A DNA stretch of 64,000 nt from contig CAMYXP010000006.1 of assembly GCA_947303085.1 (NCBI GenBank), positions 62,001-126,000 on the forward strand, in the 5' to 3' direction. The position numbers and the translations under genes were made by a program. The notes below the pieces were generated by a model. That model was not told the origin of the DNA, made no database searches, and was given only the letters and a program-made list of their open reading frames with translations. Source of the stretch: an uncultured Bacteroidales bacterium (GTDB lineage Bacteria > Bacteroidota > Bacteroidia > Bacteroidales > F082). Shown here in pieces: positions 1 to 8,040 of this stretch; within the stretch, counting starts at the first letter, position 1, and each line of letters opens with the position of its first letter.

Positions 1-1
1 G

Positions 2-1492
2 ATTTACGAGTCGCATGTAGGTATGGCGCAGGAAAAAGAAGAGGTTGGAAGTTATAACGAGTTTATTACCAATGTGTTACCTCGAATCAAGGCAGATGGT
101 TACAATGCAGTGCAGCTCATGGCTATTGCCGAGCATCCTTACTACGGCTCGTTCGGCTATCATGTGTCGAATTTCTTCGCCGCCAGCTCGCGTTTCGGCA
201 CTCCTGAAGAGCTGAAAAAGCTCGTCGACACTGCTCATGGCATGGGTCTGCTCGTCATCATGGACTTGGTGCACTCGCACACCGTGAAGAACGTGCGCGA
301 AGGCTTGAACCTCTTCGATGGTACTGAGTATCAATATCTTAAGCCTGGAAAAGAAGGCGAACATCCACAGTGGGACTCAAAACTTTTCAACTATGGAAAG
401 ACAGAGACCTTGCAGCTTTTGCTATCGAATGTGAGATATTGGCTCGAAGAATATCATTTCGACGGATTCCGTTTCGACGGCGTGACCTCGATGTTGTATA
501 AAAACCATGGCATCGGTGAGACCTTCGACGACCCGTGGAAGTATTTCGGCGATAATGTCGACAATGATGCGGTGACCTATCTGCAACTTGCCAATAAGCT
601 TATTCATGATATTGATAATCAGAATGTTACGATAGCCGAAGACGTGAGCGGAATGCCTGGCATTTGCGCAAAAATCGACGATGGCGGCATTGGCTTCGAC
701 TACCGTCTCGGCATGGGCTTGCCCGATTTCTGGATCAAGGTGTTGAAAGACCAGACCGACGAGCAATGGAACATGCACGAGTTTTTCTTCACCATGACAA
801 ACCGTCTTTACGACGTGAAAACCATAGCTTACGCCGAGTCGCACGACCAGGCGCTGGTGGGTGATAAGACGTTGGCGTTCAGACTCATGGACAAGGAGAT
901 GTATACCTCGATGGCTAAAAACCAGCAAAATCTTATCATCGACAGAGGCATAGCTTTGCATAAGATGATACGGTTTTTCACCATCTGTCTGGGCGGCGAG
1001 GCGTGGCTCAACTTCATGGGCAATGAGTTCGGACATCCCGAGTGGATTGACTTCCCGCGTTACGACAACGGCTGGAGCTACAAATACGCAAAACGTCAGT
1101 GGTCGCTTGCCGACGCCGACTATCTGAAATATCATTGGTTGGGCGATTTCGACAAGGCAATGCTCGATTTTGTGAAGAAAACAAAGGTGATGAATGCCGA
1201 ACCGGCATGGCTTTTGCAGGCCGATGAGGACAATAAAACCATAGTTTTTGAGAGAAATAACTTAATTTTTGTATTTAATTGGGGTCAAAAATCATTGCCT
1301 GATTATAAGATAAAAGTGAAGCGCACAGGCGACTATAAAATCATCTTCAGCAGCGACGGCAAATGCTTTGGAGGCTTTGAAAACATTGATAAAAGCGCTC
1401 GTTTCCCGTCAGAGAGAAACGGTGAGGAAATCACCATGAAAATCTACAACGTGGCAAGGACAGCCGTGGTGTACGATGTTGATAACTTTTAG
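2..1492 (+). CDS. glgB: 1,4-alpha-glucan (glycogen) branching enzyme, C-terminal part
   Basis: Transfers alpha-1,4-glucan segments to alpha-1,6 branch points during glycogen synthesis in the cytoplasm. The frame is open to the first base of the window and begins IYESHVGMA, a conserved block of eukaryote-type GH13 branching enzymes, so the N-terminal CBM48 part (roughly 180 residues by family length) lies upstream. Visible GH13 motifs are DLVHSH, GFRFDGVTS (nucleophile Asp codon at 476), TIAEDVSG (acid/base Glu codon at 638) and AESHDQ. The C-terminal all-beta domain ends at 1492. The Met at 23 is internal and not the start. It is the last gene before a promoter at 1510. Confidence in the family is high. 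Confidence 0.93.
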   Translation: MYESHVGMAQEKEEVGSYNEFITNVLPRIKADGYNAVQLMAIAEHPYYGSFGYHVSNFFAASSRFGTPEELKKLVDTAHGMGLLVIMDLVHSHTVKNVREGLNLFDGTEYQYLKPGKEGEHPQWDSKLFNYGKTETLQLLLSNVRYWLEEYHFDGFRFDGVTSMLYKNHGIGETFDDPWKYFGDNVDNDAVTYLQLANKLIHDIDNQNVTIAEDVSGMPGICAKIDDGGIGFDYRLGMGLPDFWIKVLKDQTDEQWNMHEFFFTMTNRLYDVKTIAYAESHDQALVGDKTLAFRLMDKEMYTSMAKNQQNLIIDRGIALHKMIRFFTICLGGEAWLNFMGNEFGHPEWIDFPRYDNGWSYKYAKRQWSLADADYLKYHWLGDFDKAMLDFVKKTKVMNAEPAWLLQADEDNKTIVFERNNLIFVFNWGQKSLPDYKIKVKRTGDYKIIFSSDGKCFGGFENIDKSARFPSERNGEEITMKIYNVARTAVVYDVDNF

Positions 1493-1509
1493 ATATGTTG
1501 ATAAAAAAA

Positions 1510-1541
1510 TTGTCAAATTTATCAAAAAATTATTATTTTTG
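1510..1541 (+). promoter_or_regulatory. Bacteroidota-type promoter for the barrel gene
   Basis: A -33-like TTG at 1510-1512 is followed after 21 nt by TATTTTTG at 1534-1541, matching the known Bacteroidota -7 consensus TAnnTTTG. The predicted start near 1548 leaves a leader of about 55 nt before the ATG at 1604. Confidence 0.6.
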
Positions 1542-1603
1542 CGGAAAATAGAGAAGAAGCCGAAAATCTCAAACAGAGTAGGCACAACTAAAACTATTAA
1601 AAA

Positions 1604-2386
1604 ATGAAGAAAAACTACTTAACAAAAATGCTCACAGCAGCATTTTGCGTCCTTTTTGCAGCACAAGCATTTGGACAGATTTCAAATGGTAATCCTCTCG
1701 CTAGAACAATTAAAACAGGTAACCGTCCTGTGAAAGGCGATTGGGGTCTGTTTGTCGGACCAAGCGTCAATGAAATCCGTGACTTGATGGACAAAAACAG
1801 TGACATTGACACATGGTATGGTCTTCCGCTTGTTAATATCAAGTATTTCCTCAGCGACAAAACTGAGTTTAGAACAGGTGTCCAGCTCTGCAGCAAGGCA
1901 TACAAAACAAAAGGTGATATCCTTGATGACAAAGATTATTTAGTGAAATCACGTGACGCTTACTATCGCTTGTCACCAGGTATCGCTCGCCACTTCTCAC
2001 CAACCAACATCCTCGATGTTTATGTAGGCGCAGCAATTCCATTTGGTGTAACTATCGACAACTATGTCAGCAAATATGACGGCAAAACCGCTCCTTACAC
2101 TGGCACAGCAAAGAGAACCTCATTGGAAGTCGGTTTCCAGGCCTACATCGGCTTGCAGTGCTTCGTGGCTGACCTCCCAGTTGCTATCGGTCTCGAATAT
2201 GGTTTCTCAGGAATGAAATATTTCGGACAGAAAGTCAAGAACACCGTTTTGGACGCAGAAGGTTCAGAACAGACATACTACACAACATTGGATGACCCGA
2301 CAACACCTTATTCAAAGGTTAAATGCTCAAACGGTTACTTTGGCAGCGACCTCCGTGTCACATTAAGTTACTATTTCAACAAATAA
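1604..2386 (+). CDS. Outer-membrane beta-barrel protein (porin-family-like), function unknown
   Basis: A 260-residue protein with a clear Sec signal peptide (Lys-rich start, hydrophobic core, AQAFGQ cleavage region near residue 25). The rest alternates polar and hydrophobic residues with many Tyr, Gly and Phe, and ends YYFNK, with aromatic residues near the C-terminus as in outer-membrane barrels. I expect a small 8-10 strand barrel like those in the Bacteroidota outer-membrane beta-barrel families, but I do not recognise a specific function. Ser is mostly TCA and Thr mostly ACA, the same bias as in the peptidase genes at 9.8-17 kb, which may mean high expression. It has its own promoter, and the lipoprotein gene follows after 13 nt. 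Confidence 0.75.
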   Translation: MKKNYLTKMLTAAFCVLFAAQAFGQISNGNPLARTIKTGNRPVKGDWGLFVGPSVNEIRDLMDKNSDIDTWYGLPLVNIKYFLSDKTEFRTGVQLCSKAYKTKGDILDDKDYLVKSRDAYYRLSPGIARHFSPTNILDVYVGAAIPFGVTIDNYVSKYDGKTAPYTGTAKRTSLEVGFQAYIGLQCFVADLPVAIGLEYGFSGMKYFGQKVKNTVLDAEGSEQTYYTTLDDPTTPYSKVKCSNGYFGSDLRVTLSYYFNK

Positions 2387-2399
2387 ATAATTTAGCAAC

Positions 2400-2846
2400 A
2401 TGAAAAGAAGGATTTTATTAATAGGACTGGTGTCAATTCTATTGTTGTCATTCAGTTCATGTGGCGGATACCGTCAAGTGTCTGGTGCAAAGACATTTAC
2501 GGATGCCAGTTATAGAGTAAATACAAGCATCAGCGACTATAGACTTCTTGGCGAAATGGAAGTTTCTGTTGAATGGAGAACATACTTCGGCATGTACGAG
2601 GTTATCGACAGAGTAAACGGTGAAGACTTCAACCCAAGAGAAGAGAAAGTCGTTGCTCTCGGTGGCGTTTTGCAACCAATGACCCTCGACGATAATATCA
2701 GCAAAGCATTGTACAAAGTGCTAGAACAATATCCAGACGCTGATTACTATGTGCCAGTATGCACAAAGTTGGAAATCGAGAAGCTGTTCCTCGGCAAACA
2801 CAGTGTTGAGACAGTTAAGGTTAAAGCATACAAACTTGTTAAATAA
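2400..2846 (+). CDS. Putative lipoprotein, function unknown
   Basis: A 148-residue protein with a type II signal sequence: MKRR start, hydrophobic core, lipobox-like FSSC with the modified Cys near residue 21. The mature part contains EVSVEWRTYFGMYEVIDRVNGEDF and a C-terminal segment typical of small Bacteroidota periplasmic lipoproteins with an alpha/beta fold. I do not recognise the family with certainty. It follows the barrel gene by 13 nt and is followed by a strong terminator, so the two probably form a two-gene operon and may act together at the outer membrane. Confidence 0.7.
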   Translation: MKRRILLIGLVSILLLSFSSCGGYRQVSGAKTFTDASYRVNTSISDYRLLGEMEVSVEWRTYFGMYEVIDRVNGEDFNPREEKVVALGGVLQPMTLDDNISKALYKVLEQYPDADYYVPVCTKLEIEKLFLGKHSVETVKVKAYKLVK

Positions 2847-2857
2847 AAACAAATCGT

Positions 2858-2884
2858 AAGGTTGGGCTTCGTGCCCAACCTTTT
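2858..2884 (+). terminator. Rho-independent terminator
   Basis: A perfect 10-bp stem (AAGGTTGGGC paired with GCCCAACCTT), 5-nt loop TTCGT, then a short T run. It lies 11 nt after the lipoprotein stop and ends the barrel-lipoprotein unit. It also rules out a TTG start at 2862 for the next gene, since that codon lies in the stem. Confidence 0.85.
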
Positions 2885-2891
2885 ATTAATT

Positions 2892-3695
2892 ATGAAAAAA
2901 CTAATCCTTTTATTATTCGCAGCCGTCATCTTGTTGGGTTCATGTAAGAAAAAATTGGACCAGGATGATGTTATTATTTTTGTCAAATCATCACCTGATC
3001 AAACAACGTATAATTCAAACGAGACCATACTCTTCAGCATTGAATCATTCGCTAATGAAGGTTATATTAAAAACATTGATGTAACCAGCGTTACCTCTGA
3101 CGGCATCGGTGTGATTTTTGATACGTTGATTAATGAAGGGAGAACAAGCTTTTATTATCTGTACAGAGTGCCTGTCTTCTCGGTGGAGACACAGTCGGTG
3201 AAACTGGTTTTCACAAGCCATTGCTCTACAGGTAACAGTTCAAAAACAACACATTCATTCAAAGTCCAGAGTGAAGACGTTCCGTTAGAGGAACTCGGAC
3301 AGTTTACAATATACTCATCAGCATCATCGAAGAAAAGCGGCTTCAGCATAGAGCTGGAACAGGCCGTTTATTGTGAATCTGACAGTATTTATTGTGATCT
3401 TTACGATAAAACAATTGACTCGTCGCTCGTTTTGTCGAGAGAATGGCAAAGCAAGACAGAAGTGCTGTTTGCGCGTTTCAACGACTTCAATTATGAAGGA
3501 GCGACGAAGAGCAGCGTGATGAACGCATACAAAGATGCCAACAAAGTGTCGCGAATGACAGATATCTCAAACGACGACATCATCTTTGTCGGTAGAGGAA
3601 ACACAGCCTTGGGAGTCATAAAAGTCATGGCGGTTTACGACGACGAAGGCTCAGAAAACGACCGATATAATTTCTACTTAAAGAAAATAGAATAA
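2892..3695 (+). CDS. Putative lipoprotein, function unknown
   Basis: A 267-residue protein with a type II signal peptide, MKKLILLLFAAVILLGSC, giving a lipobox LLGSC with Cys at residue 18. I chose the ATG at 2892 because it begins exactly at a standard signal peptide and the upstream in-frame TTG is inside a terminator stem. The mature region looks beta-rich: an Ig-like portion (about residues 25-110), then a second half with alternating acidic and aromatic residues. No catalytic motif is visible. The gene converges on slyD with one base between the two stop codons and no separate terminator. Confidence 0.7.
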   Translation: MKKLILLLFAAVILLGSCKKKLDQDDVIIFVKSSPDQTTYNSNETILFSIESFANEGYIKNIDVTSVTSDGIGVIFDTLINEGRTSFYYLYRVPVFSVETQSVKLVFTSHCSTGNSSKTTHSFKVQSEDVPLEELGQFTIYSSASSKKSGFSIELEQAVYCESDSIYCDLYDKTIDSSLVLSREWQSKTEVLFARFNDFNYEGATKSSVMNAYKDANKVSRMTDISNDDIIFVGRGNTALGVIKVMAVYDDEGSENDRYNFYLKKIE

Positions 3696-3696
3696 G

Positions 3697-4224
3697 TTAT
3701 TTGCAGCTGTCACAGTTGCCATTTTCGCAGTTGCCGCCGCAATGGCTGCATCCGCCACCCATGTCTTCTTCTTTCAGCTCGCGCACGTTGAGGATCTCGC
3801 CTTCGAAATAGAGAGGCACGCCAGCCAACTCGTGGTTGAAGTCGATTTCAACGAGTTCGACGCTCACTTTTCTAATCTTTCCAGGAACGATGTTGCCGTC
3901 GCCGACGTTAAACTGAAGGGTGTTACCTTCTTTGCAATGCTCGCTGAGCTTGCCGTTCTCGTCGAGAAACATGTCTTTCTTCACGGTGTAAACCATCTCC
4001 TCGTTGCGCTCGCCGTAACCTTCGGCAGGAGTGAGATGGAAACCGAATGTGTCGCCCGGCTCGAGGCCTTGCAAGCATTCTTCAAAACGTGGCAGGAACA
4101 TCCCGTGACCGAAGATGCCTTCCAATGGATGTTCTTTGGTGGCCTGGTCGATGACCGCGCCGTCTTTTGTGTCGTTGTGTAACGTGTAAGTCAATGTTAC
4201 AACAGTGTTGTTTGCTACTTTCAT
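3697..4224 (-). CDS. slyD: FKBP-type peptidyl-prolyl isomerase, SlyD-like
   Basis: A 175-residue cytoplasmic prolyl isomerase and chaperone. The N-terminal FKBP half contains YTLHNDTKDGAVID, and PLEGIFGHGMFLPRFEECLQGLEPGD matches the SlyD consensus around the flap. The insert-in-flap domain follows (about residues 70-130), then FNHELAGVPLYFEGEI, the conserved FKBP return strand. The tail is His- and Cys-rich (HCGGNCENGNCDSCK) and probably binds metal, as in E. coli SlyD. I used the ATG at 4224 because it matches the family N-terminus (MKVANNTVV). The gene lies 10 nt downstream of the VWA gene and is probably cotranscribed with it. Confidence 0.92.
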   Translation of the reverse strand: MKVANNTVVTLTYTLHNDTKDGAVIDQATKEHPLEGIFGHGMFLPRFEECLQGLEPGDTFGFHLTPAEGYGERNEEMVYTVKKDMFLDENGKLSEHCKEGNTLQFNVGDGNIVPGKIRKVSVELVEIDFNHELAGVPLYFEGEILNVRELKEEDMGGGCSHCGGNCENGNCDSCK

Positions 4225-4234
4225 TTTAATGTAT

Positions 4235-6286
4235 TTAATAAATTCCAAATATTTTTCTTAATAACCATTCAATTGTAATCAATGCCAAAATGCTGAAAAA
4301 CAACCATTTAATGTTTATCAGGTCGTCGTATCTCGTTTCTTCCCTTGAGATTGACGTGATGCGGCTGTCGTTTTTCAAATCTTTTATAATCTGTTGAATA
4401 TCAGTGATATAATAATGTTTACCGCCTGTCTGCGAAGCCAAAGAGCGCATCCTTTCGATGTCGGCGGTGAGGTATTGCGCCTCCAAACCGATCGATTCCA
4501 CGGTGAAGGTGCCGCTAGCGTTGTATTCAATGCCGCCAAGCGAGGTGTGTGCGTGATAATTGTAGATGCCCTCTGGCAACATCCCGATGTTCAGGTTGTA
4601 ATTGTTCTCACCCTTTGAGAATACATAATCATATGATGATGTCGTTGTAGAGATGCGATTCATCGCGTCTGTACCGGTATTTTTTTGTGTAATCGTTATG
4701 TGTAAATCCGGTTCGTTGACCAATTCCCGAGTGGGATTTCTCAATTCAGCCGAAAATGTTATGTTTTCGGTGTTGAGATAGCTGTCTTTATGATTGATTG
4801 TCAATTCCTTATCCTTCTCGGTGAGTAGATATTTGATGGTTTTGCTGAAAACCTCGTTGAAGCCGTTGTTGTTTTTATTATGGAAATATTCGTAGAGTTT
4901 CCAGCGCCAGCAGCCTGTTCCGAAGAGGACAGCGTGTTTGTTGCCCTCCGAGTTTGTTGAGAAGGCGAGGAGCGGGTTCGGGGTCTCCAAATCCATGATG
5001 TTCATCAACATGGCATCGTCGTGATGGCCTTGGAAATCGATTTCGAGATGCGGCAGCGACAGCGGCGGATACGATTTCAGTTCGTTTTTGATGTCGTTGC
5101 CGATGGTAAACAGTCCGAAATTGTTGTTGTAGTGCGCACGGATGTCGAGATTCGTGTTTGCCGCGCCACGTTTTATTTTCACGATGTCCTGCGATGCGTT
5201 GAATTCGTCGAAATTGTCACCAATAATTGATAATGATGCAATTGATGATTTTATGGAACGATTATGTAATATTAATAAATCATAATTGTCGATATCATCA
5301 ATGTCTTCATCGAAAACCACGTTAAACGTAAAATGATAATCCAATGCCGATTTTATCGCGGCGATGTCGGGATGCGGCGCGTGAGCGATGCATAAAATGC
5401 GGTATTTTTTGTCGGTCACGGTGATGAAAACACGACGTGACGATGTTGGTTGTTGAGACGCACGGCCGTGCGTCTCTACCGGCGTTAAAAATATCGCGAT
5501 ATTTTTAACGCCCTCATCACCCGAATCGATATTGAAATCGAAGGTTTTCGAGAATCGGTTCGAGGTGACCTGTACTGTCACGTTTTCAACCTCCACGCCA
5601 TCCATCTTAACGACGACGTTCATCTCTTTACCTTTGTTATTCAACGCGTTGGCGGTCACACGAAGCGGAAACAGCATGTTGGCCGGAACCGTTTTGTTGT
5701 ATTTCACATCCTTTATCGTCATGCTGGGGTACGAAACGGTGTCGCCAAGCGTGACAGAATATATCGGGAAAGGATAATTTTCGATATTCAACTCAGGACT
5801 AACACCTTGATTTACAATACCATCGGAGAGGAAGATGACTGCACCGACGTTCCGTTTGTAGTATTGTCGAGAGAGTGTTGAAAGGGTGTTGCTAATATTG
5901 GTGTATTGATCTGTGAAGGTGAGGTTCCTCGCTTCGCTCGGAATGACAGCGTCGTCAAATAATGTGAAATCGACATCATAATTCTTTTCCATCACATTTA
6001 CCACAGAATCAATTAGTTTCGGATATTTCGTTTTATAAAAAACCGAATCCTTCGTCATCACAATTGAGGCCGAATTGTCTTGTGCAAAGATTACGATAGG
6101 CTGCTCTATCTTATTGATTTTATGTTTGATATACGGGTTGATGAACAGCATGACGAGGGTGGCAACGACTAATGTCCTCAGCGAGAACAACAAAATCGTC
6201 AGCGGGCGGCTGTATTTCTTCGAAAAAAGATACAGCAGCGAAGCATAAACCGCACCGATTGCCAGGGCCAAAACTACCAACCACAT
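4235..6286 (-). CDS. VWA-domain inner-membrane protein carrying four in-frame repeat cassettes
   Basis: A 683-residue protein. Two N-terminal transmembrane segments lie at about residues 1-20 and 28-50. A von Willebrand A-like domain begins near residue 65 with a MIDAS-type DNSAS motif. A long beta-rich periplasmic region follows, then one C-terminal transmembrane segment (WLFFSILALITIEWLL). This architecture is common in Bacteroidota as a VWA protein of unknown role. The reading frame passes through three palindromes and one SEARNL-type repeat (about residues 112-122, 258-277 and 537-547), none of which breaks the frame. These segments look like inserted sequence rather than conserved protein. 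It is upstream of slyD in the same unit. The family is fairly certain, the function unknown. Confidence 0.75.
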   Translation of the reverse strand: MWLVVLALAIGAVYASLLYLFSKKYSRPLTILLFSLRTLVVATLVMLFINPYIKHKINKIEQPIVIFAQDNSASIVMTKDSVFYKTKYPKLIDSVVNVMEKNYDVDFTLFDDAVIPSEARNLTFTDQYTNISNTLSTLSRQYYKRNVGAVIFLSDGIVNQGVSPELNIENYPFPIYSVTLGDTVSYPSMTIKDVKYNKTVPANMLFPLRVTANALNNKGKEMNVVVKMDGVEVENVTVQVTSNRFSKTFDFNIDSGDEGVKNIAIFLTPVETHGRASQQPTSSRRVFITVTDKKYRILCIAHAPHPDIAAIKSALDYHFTFNVVFDEDIDDIDNYDLLILHNRSIKSSIASLSIIGDNFDEFNASQDIVKIKRGAANTNLDIRAHYNNNFGLFTIGNDIKNELKSYPPLSLPHLEIDFQGHHDDAMLMNIMDLETPNPLLAFSTNSEGNKHAVLFGTGCWRWKLYEYFHNKNNNGFNEVFSKTIKYLLTEKDKELTINHKDSYLNTENITFSAELRNPTRELVNEPDLHITITQKNTGTDAMNRISTTTSSYDYVFSKGENNYNLNIGMLPEGIYNYHAHTSLGGIEYNASGTFTVESIGLEAQYLTADIERMRSLASQTGGKHYYITDIQQIIKDLKNDSRITSISREETRYDDLINIKWLFFSILALITIEWLLRKIFGIY
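4647..4674. repeat. Palindromic cassette inside the VWA gene (a)
   Basis: A 9-bp stem AGATGCGAT paired with ATCGCGTCT (one G-T pair) with a 2-nt centre, flanked by GTAG and GTAC. It resembles the cassettes at 5455, 7995, 36061 and 41783. It is read through in frame by the VWA gene (protein TDAMNRIST). Confidence 0.7.
5455..5476. repeat. Perfect palindromic cassette inside the VWA gene (b)
   Basis: A perfect inverted repeat, half-site GAGACGCACGG, followed by TACC. It encodes ETHGRAS in the VWA protein. The half-site shares GACGCACG with the intergenic cassette at 41783. Confidence 0.85.
5481..5512. repeat. Perfect 32-nt palindrome inside the VWA gene (c)
   Basis: Half-site GGCGTTAAAAATATCG, immediately repeated as its reverse complement. 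It starts 4 nt after cassette (b), so the two are stacked. It encodes part of GVKNIAIFLTP in the VWA protein. Confidence 0.85.
5921..5950. repeat. SEARNL-type dispersed repeat inside the VWA gene (d)
   Basis: The segment encodes AVIPSEARNLT on the minus strand. CTCGCTTCGCTCGGAATGAC is, from memory, a repeat seen scattered in many Bacteroidota and other draft genomes. It sits right after FDD in the VWA domain. Confidence 0.55.
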
Positions 6287-6303
6287 AGTGATGAAAATTT
6301 TTG

Positions 6304-6311
6304 CAAAAATA
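6304..6311 (-). promoter_or_regulatory. -7 element for the VWA-slyD unit
   Basis: CAAAAATA on the plus strand reads TATTTTTG on the minus strand, 17 nt upstream of the VWA start codon, so the leader would be very short. Confidence 0.5.
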
Positions 6312-6318
6312 CGAAAAA

Positions 6319-6379
6319 AGTTTAGAGTGGAGAGTGTAGAGTTGAGAGTAGTTGAAAAGTTTAATAGTTTAAAGTTATG
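6319..6379 (+). repeat. AGTNNNN heptad array
   Basis: Four consecutive 7-bp units AGTTTAG, AGTGGAG, AGTGTAG and AGTTGAG run from 6319 to 6346. More irregular AGT-led units follow to about 6379. Unlike the other arrays in the window, it lies between two divergent genes rather than after a stop codon. Confidence 0.7.
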
Positions 6380-6418
6380 AGAAATCAGAAAAATTAGGAT
6401 AATATCAAAAATTTTTCG

Positions 6419-6426
6419 TATCTTTG
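6419..6426 (+). promoter_or_regulatory. -7 element for the GT9 gene
   Basis: TATCTTTG at 6419-6426, 19 nt upstream of the ATG at 6446. An in-frame TTG at 6431 lies at the expected transcription start and is unlikely to be the start codon. Confidence 0.6.
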
Positions 6427-6445
6427 TAGCTTGTTTTTGTTTATT

Positions 6446-7432
6446 ATGAAGAAATTTCTTGTTATACAGACAGCATCAATCGGCGATGTAATTCTGGCGA
6501 CGGCAGTCGTGGAGAAACTGCATGCGTATTTCCCTGATAGTCAAATAGATATGATGATTAAAAAGGGATATGAGAACCTTTTTGAGAACCATCCGTTTCT
6601 TAATAAGGTGATTGCATGGGACAAGAAACATCATAAATACAGAAATCTTTTCTCGATATGGCGTGAAATTCGCCGGCAGCGTTACGACTTGATTGTCAAC
6701 ATTCAACGTTATGCCGCCACGGGTTTCATCACTGCTTTCGGCAAGGCGAAAGAGACCGCGGGCTTCAACAAAAACCCGTTCAGTTGTTTCTTCACTCACA
6801 AGGTGAAACACGTGATAGGGGTGAAAGGTTTGCATGAAGTCGACCGCAACCAGAAGCTTATCGAGCATATCACCGACGCTAAGGCGATGCGCCCCGGATT
6901 GTATCCGAGCGAAGAGGTTTTTGAAAAGGTAAAACATTATAAATCAGAGAGATATATCTGCGTGGCACCATGTTCGCTGTGGTTTACCAAGCAGTTCCCT
7001 GAAGACCGCTGGATAGAGTTTTTGAGACTTGTCCCGGATAATCTGAAGGTATATCTCCTTGGCGGAAAAGACGATATCGAGCTTTGCGACCGCATCATCT
7101 CTGATGTGCCGAACAAACATATCGAGAGCCTGGCCGGACAGCTGAACCTCTTGGAGTCAGCGGCTTTGATGAAGGATGCCGCAATGAACTACGTCTGCGA
7201 CTCGTCGCCTATGCACCTCGCTAGCTCACAGAATGCCCCGACTACCGCAATCTTTTGCTCAACCGTTGCCGACTTCGGTTTCGGACCGCTCTCGGAGGAC
7301 TCGGTTGTGGTGGAGGAGAACCGGACACTCAAATGCCGCCCGTGCGGACTGCATGGCTACAAACAATGTCCGCAAGAACATTTTAGATGCGCTTATTTTA
7401 TTGATATTAAAGAACTTACAGATAGATTATGA
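6446..7432 (+). CDS. Glycosyltransferase family 9 (ADP-heptose:LPS heptosyltransferase-like)
   Basis: A 328-residue cytoplasmic or peripheral inner-membrane enzyme that probably adds heptose or a related sugar to the LPS core. The start MKKFLVIQTASIGDVILATAVVEKL is the GT9 N-terminal Rossmann motif, including the general-base-region Asp of IGDV. The second Rossmann half contains YICVAPCSLWFTKQFPEDRW and YLLGGKDD. CDSSPMHLASS corresponds to the donor-binding D-S-G-P-M-H-L-A motif with Gly replaced by Ser. The Cys-rich tail (CRPCGLHGYKQCPQEHFRC) is typical of the WaaF group. Its stop overlaps the tsaC start (ATGA), so the two are coupled. The acceptor cannot be told from sequence. Confidence 0.85.
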   Translation: MKKFLVIQTASIGDVILATAVVEKLHAYFPDSQIDMMIKKGYENLFENHPFLNKVIAWDKKHHKYRNLFSIWREIRRQRYDLIVNIQRYAATGFITAFGKAKETAGFNKNPFSCFFTHKVKHVIGVKGLHEVDRNQKLIEHITDAKAMRPGLYPSEEVFEKVKHYKSERYICVAPCSLWFTKQFPEDRWIEFLRLVPDNLKVYLLGGKDDIELCDRIISDVPNKHIESLAGQLNLLESAALMKDAAMNYVCDSSPMHLASSQNAPTTAIFCSTVADFGFGPLSEDSVVVEENRTLKCRPCGLHGYKQCPQEHFRCAYFIDIKELTDRL

Positions 7433-7998
7433 ACACTTTTGAACAAGAAGTAGATTTGTGCGTGAAGCTGCTTTCGGAAGGCAAGGTCTTCATTTATCCT
7501 ACCGACACCATTTGGGGAATAGGCTGCGATGCCACTAATTCCAAGGCTATCGATAAGATTTTCAAGATAAAAAATCGTCCCGCAGGCAAAGGACTCATCA
7601 TCCTTGTTGATTCCATCGACCGCCTGAAAGATTATGTTAAGAATCCTTCTCCGATAGCCGCCGACCTGATAAAGGCGGCACCTAACCCGTTGAGTATCAT
7701 TTATAAAGAGTCGAAAGGACTGGCAAAAAACCTCTCCGCCGACGGCAGCGTGTGCATTCGTGTGACCACCAACGAGTTCTGTAAAGAGGTGATACGCCGT
7801 CTCGGTCACCCGATAACGTCGACATCGGCCAACCTCAGTGGCGAGCCGTCACCGGCAAATTTCATCGACATCTCTGAAAAAATGAAAAACGCCGCCGATT
7901 ATGTCGTCAGTTTGTTCCACGACGACATTGTGAAGCCGAAGGCATCGACGATTATTAAAATTAATGACGATAACACATTTGAAATTGTCCGCTCGTAG
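7429..7998 (+). CDS. tsaC: L-threonylcarbamoyladenylate synthase (YrdC/Sua5 family)
   Basis: Makes threonylcarbamoyl-AMP from threonine, bicarbonate and ATP for the t6A37 modification of ANN-decoding tRNAs. The 189-residue protein is a single YrdC domain: FIYPTDTIWGIGCDATN (substrate-binding loop), KIKNRPAGKGLIILV (the K-x-R motif), SVCIRVTTNEFCKEV and GHPITSTSANLSGEPSP, all diagnostic. No Sua5 extension is present. It overlaps the GT9 gene by 4 nt. Its TAG stop is the TAG of a palindromic cassette (GTAGGGAC) that starts at 7995, so the cassette supplies the stop codon. Confidence 0.93.
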   Translation: MNTFEQEVDLCVKLLSEGKVFIYPTDTIWGIGCDATNSKAIDKIFKIKNRPAGKGLIILVDSIDRLKDYVKNPSPIAADLIKAAPNPLSIIYKESKGLAKNLSADGSVCIRVTTNEFCKEVIRRLGHPITSTSANLSGEPSPANFIDISEKMKNAADYVVSLFHDDIVKPKASTIIKINDDNTFEIVRS

Positions 7999-8021
7999 GG
8001 ACAAGGCAGCCTTGTCCGTAC
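7995..8021. repeat. Palindromic cassette providing the tsaC stop
   Basis: GTAG, then GGACAAGG, CAG, CCTTGTCC, then GTAC. The stem is a perfect 8 bp with a 3-nt loop. It may also act as an attenuator before the S41 gene, but no T run follows. Confidence 0.75.
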
Positions 8022-8040
8022 AGGATGTAAAAATAAAAAA

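Noticed and set aside
2862..2891. Longer N-terminus for the lipoprotein at 2892
   Set aside because: The extra codons lie in the terminator stem and would hide a perfect type II signal peptide.
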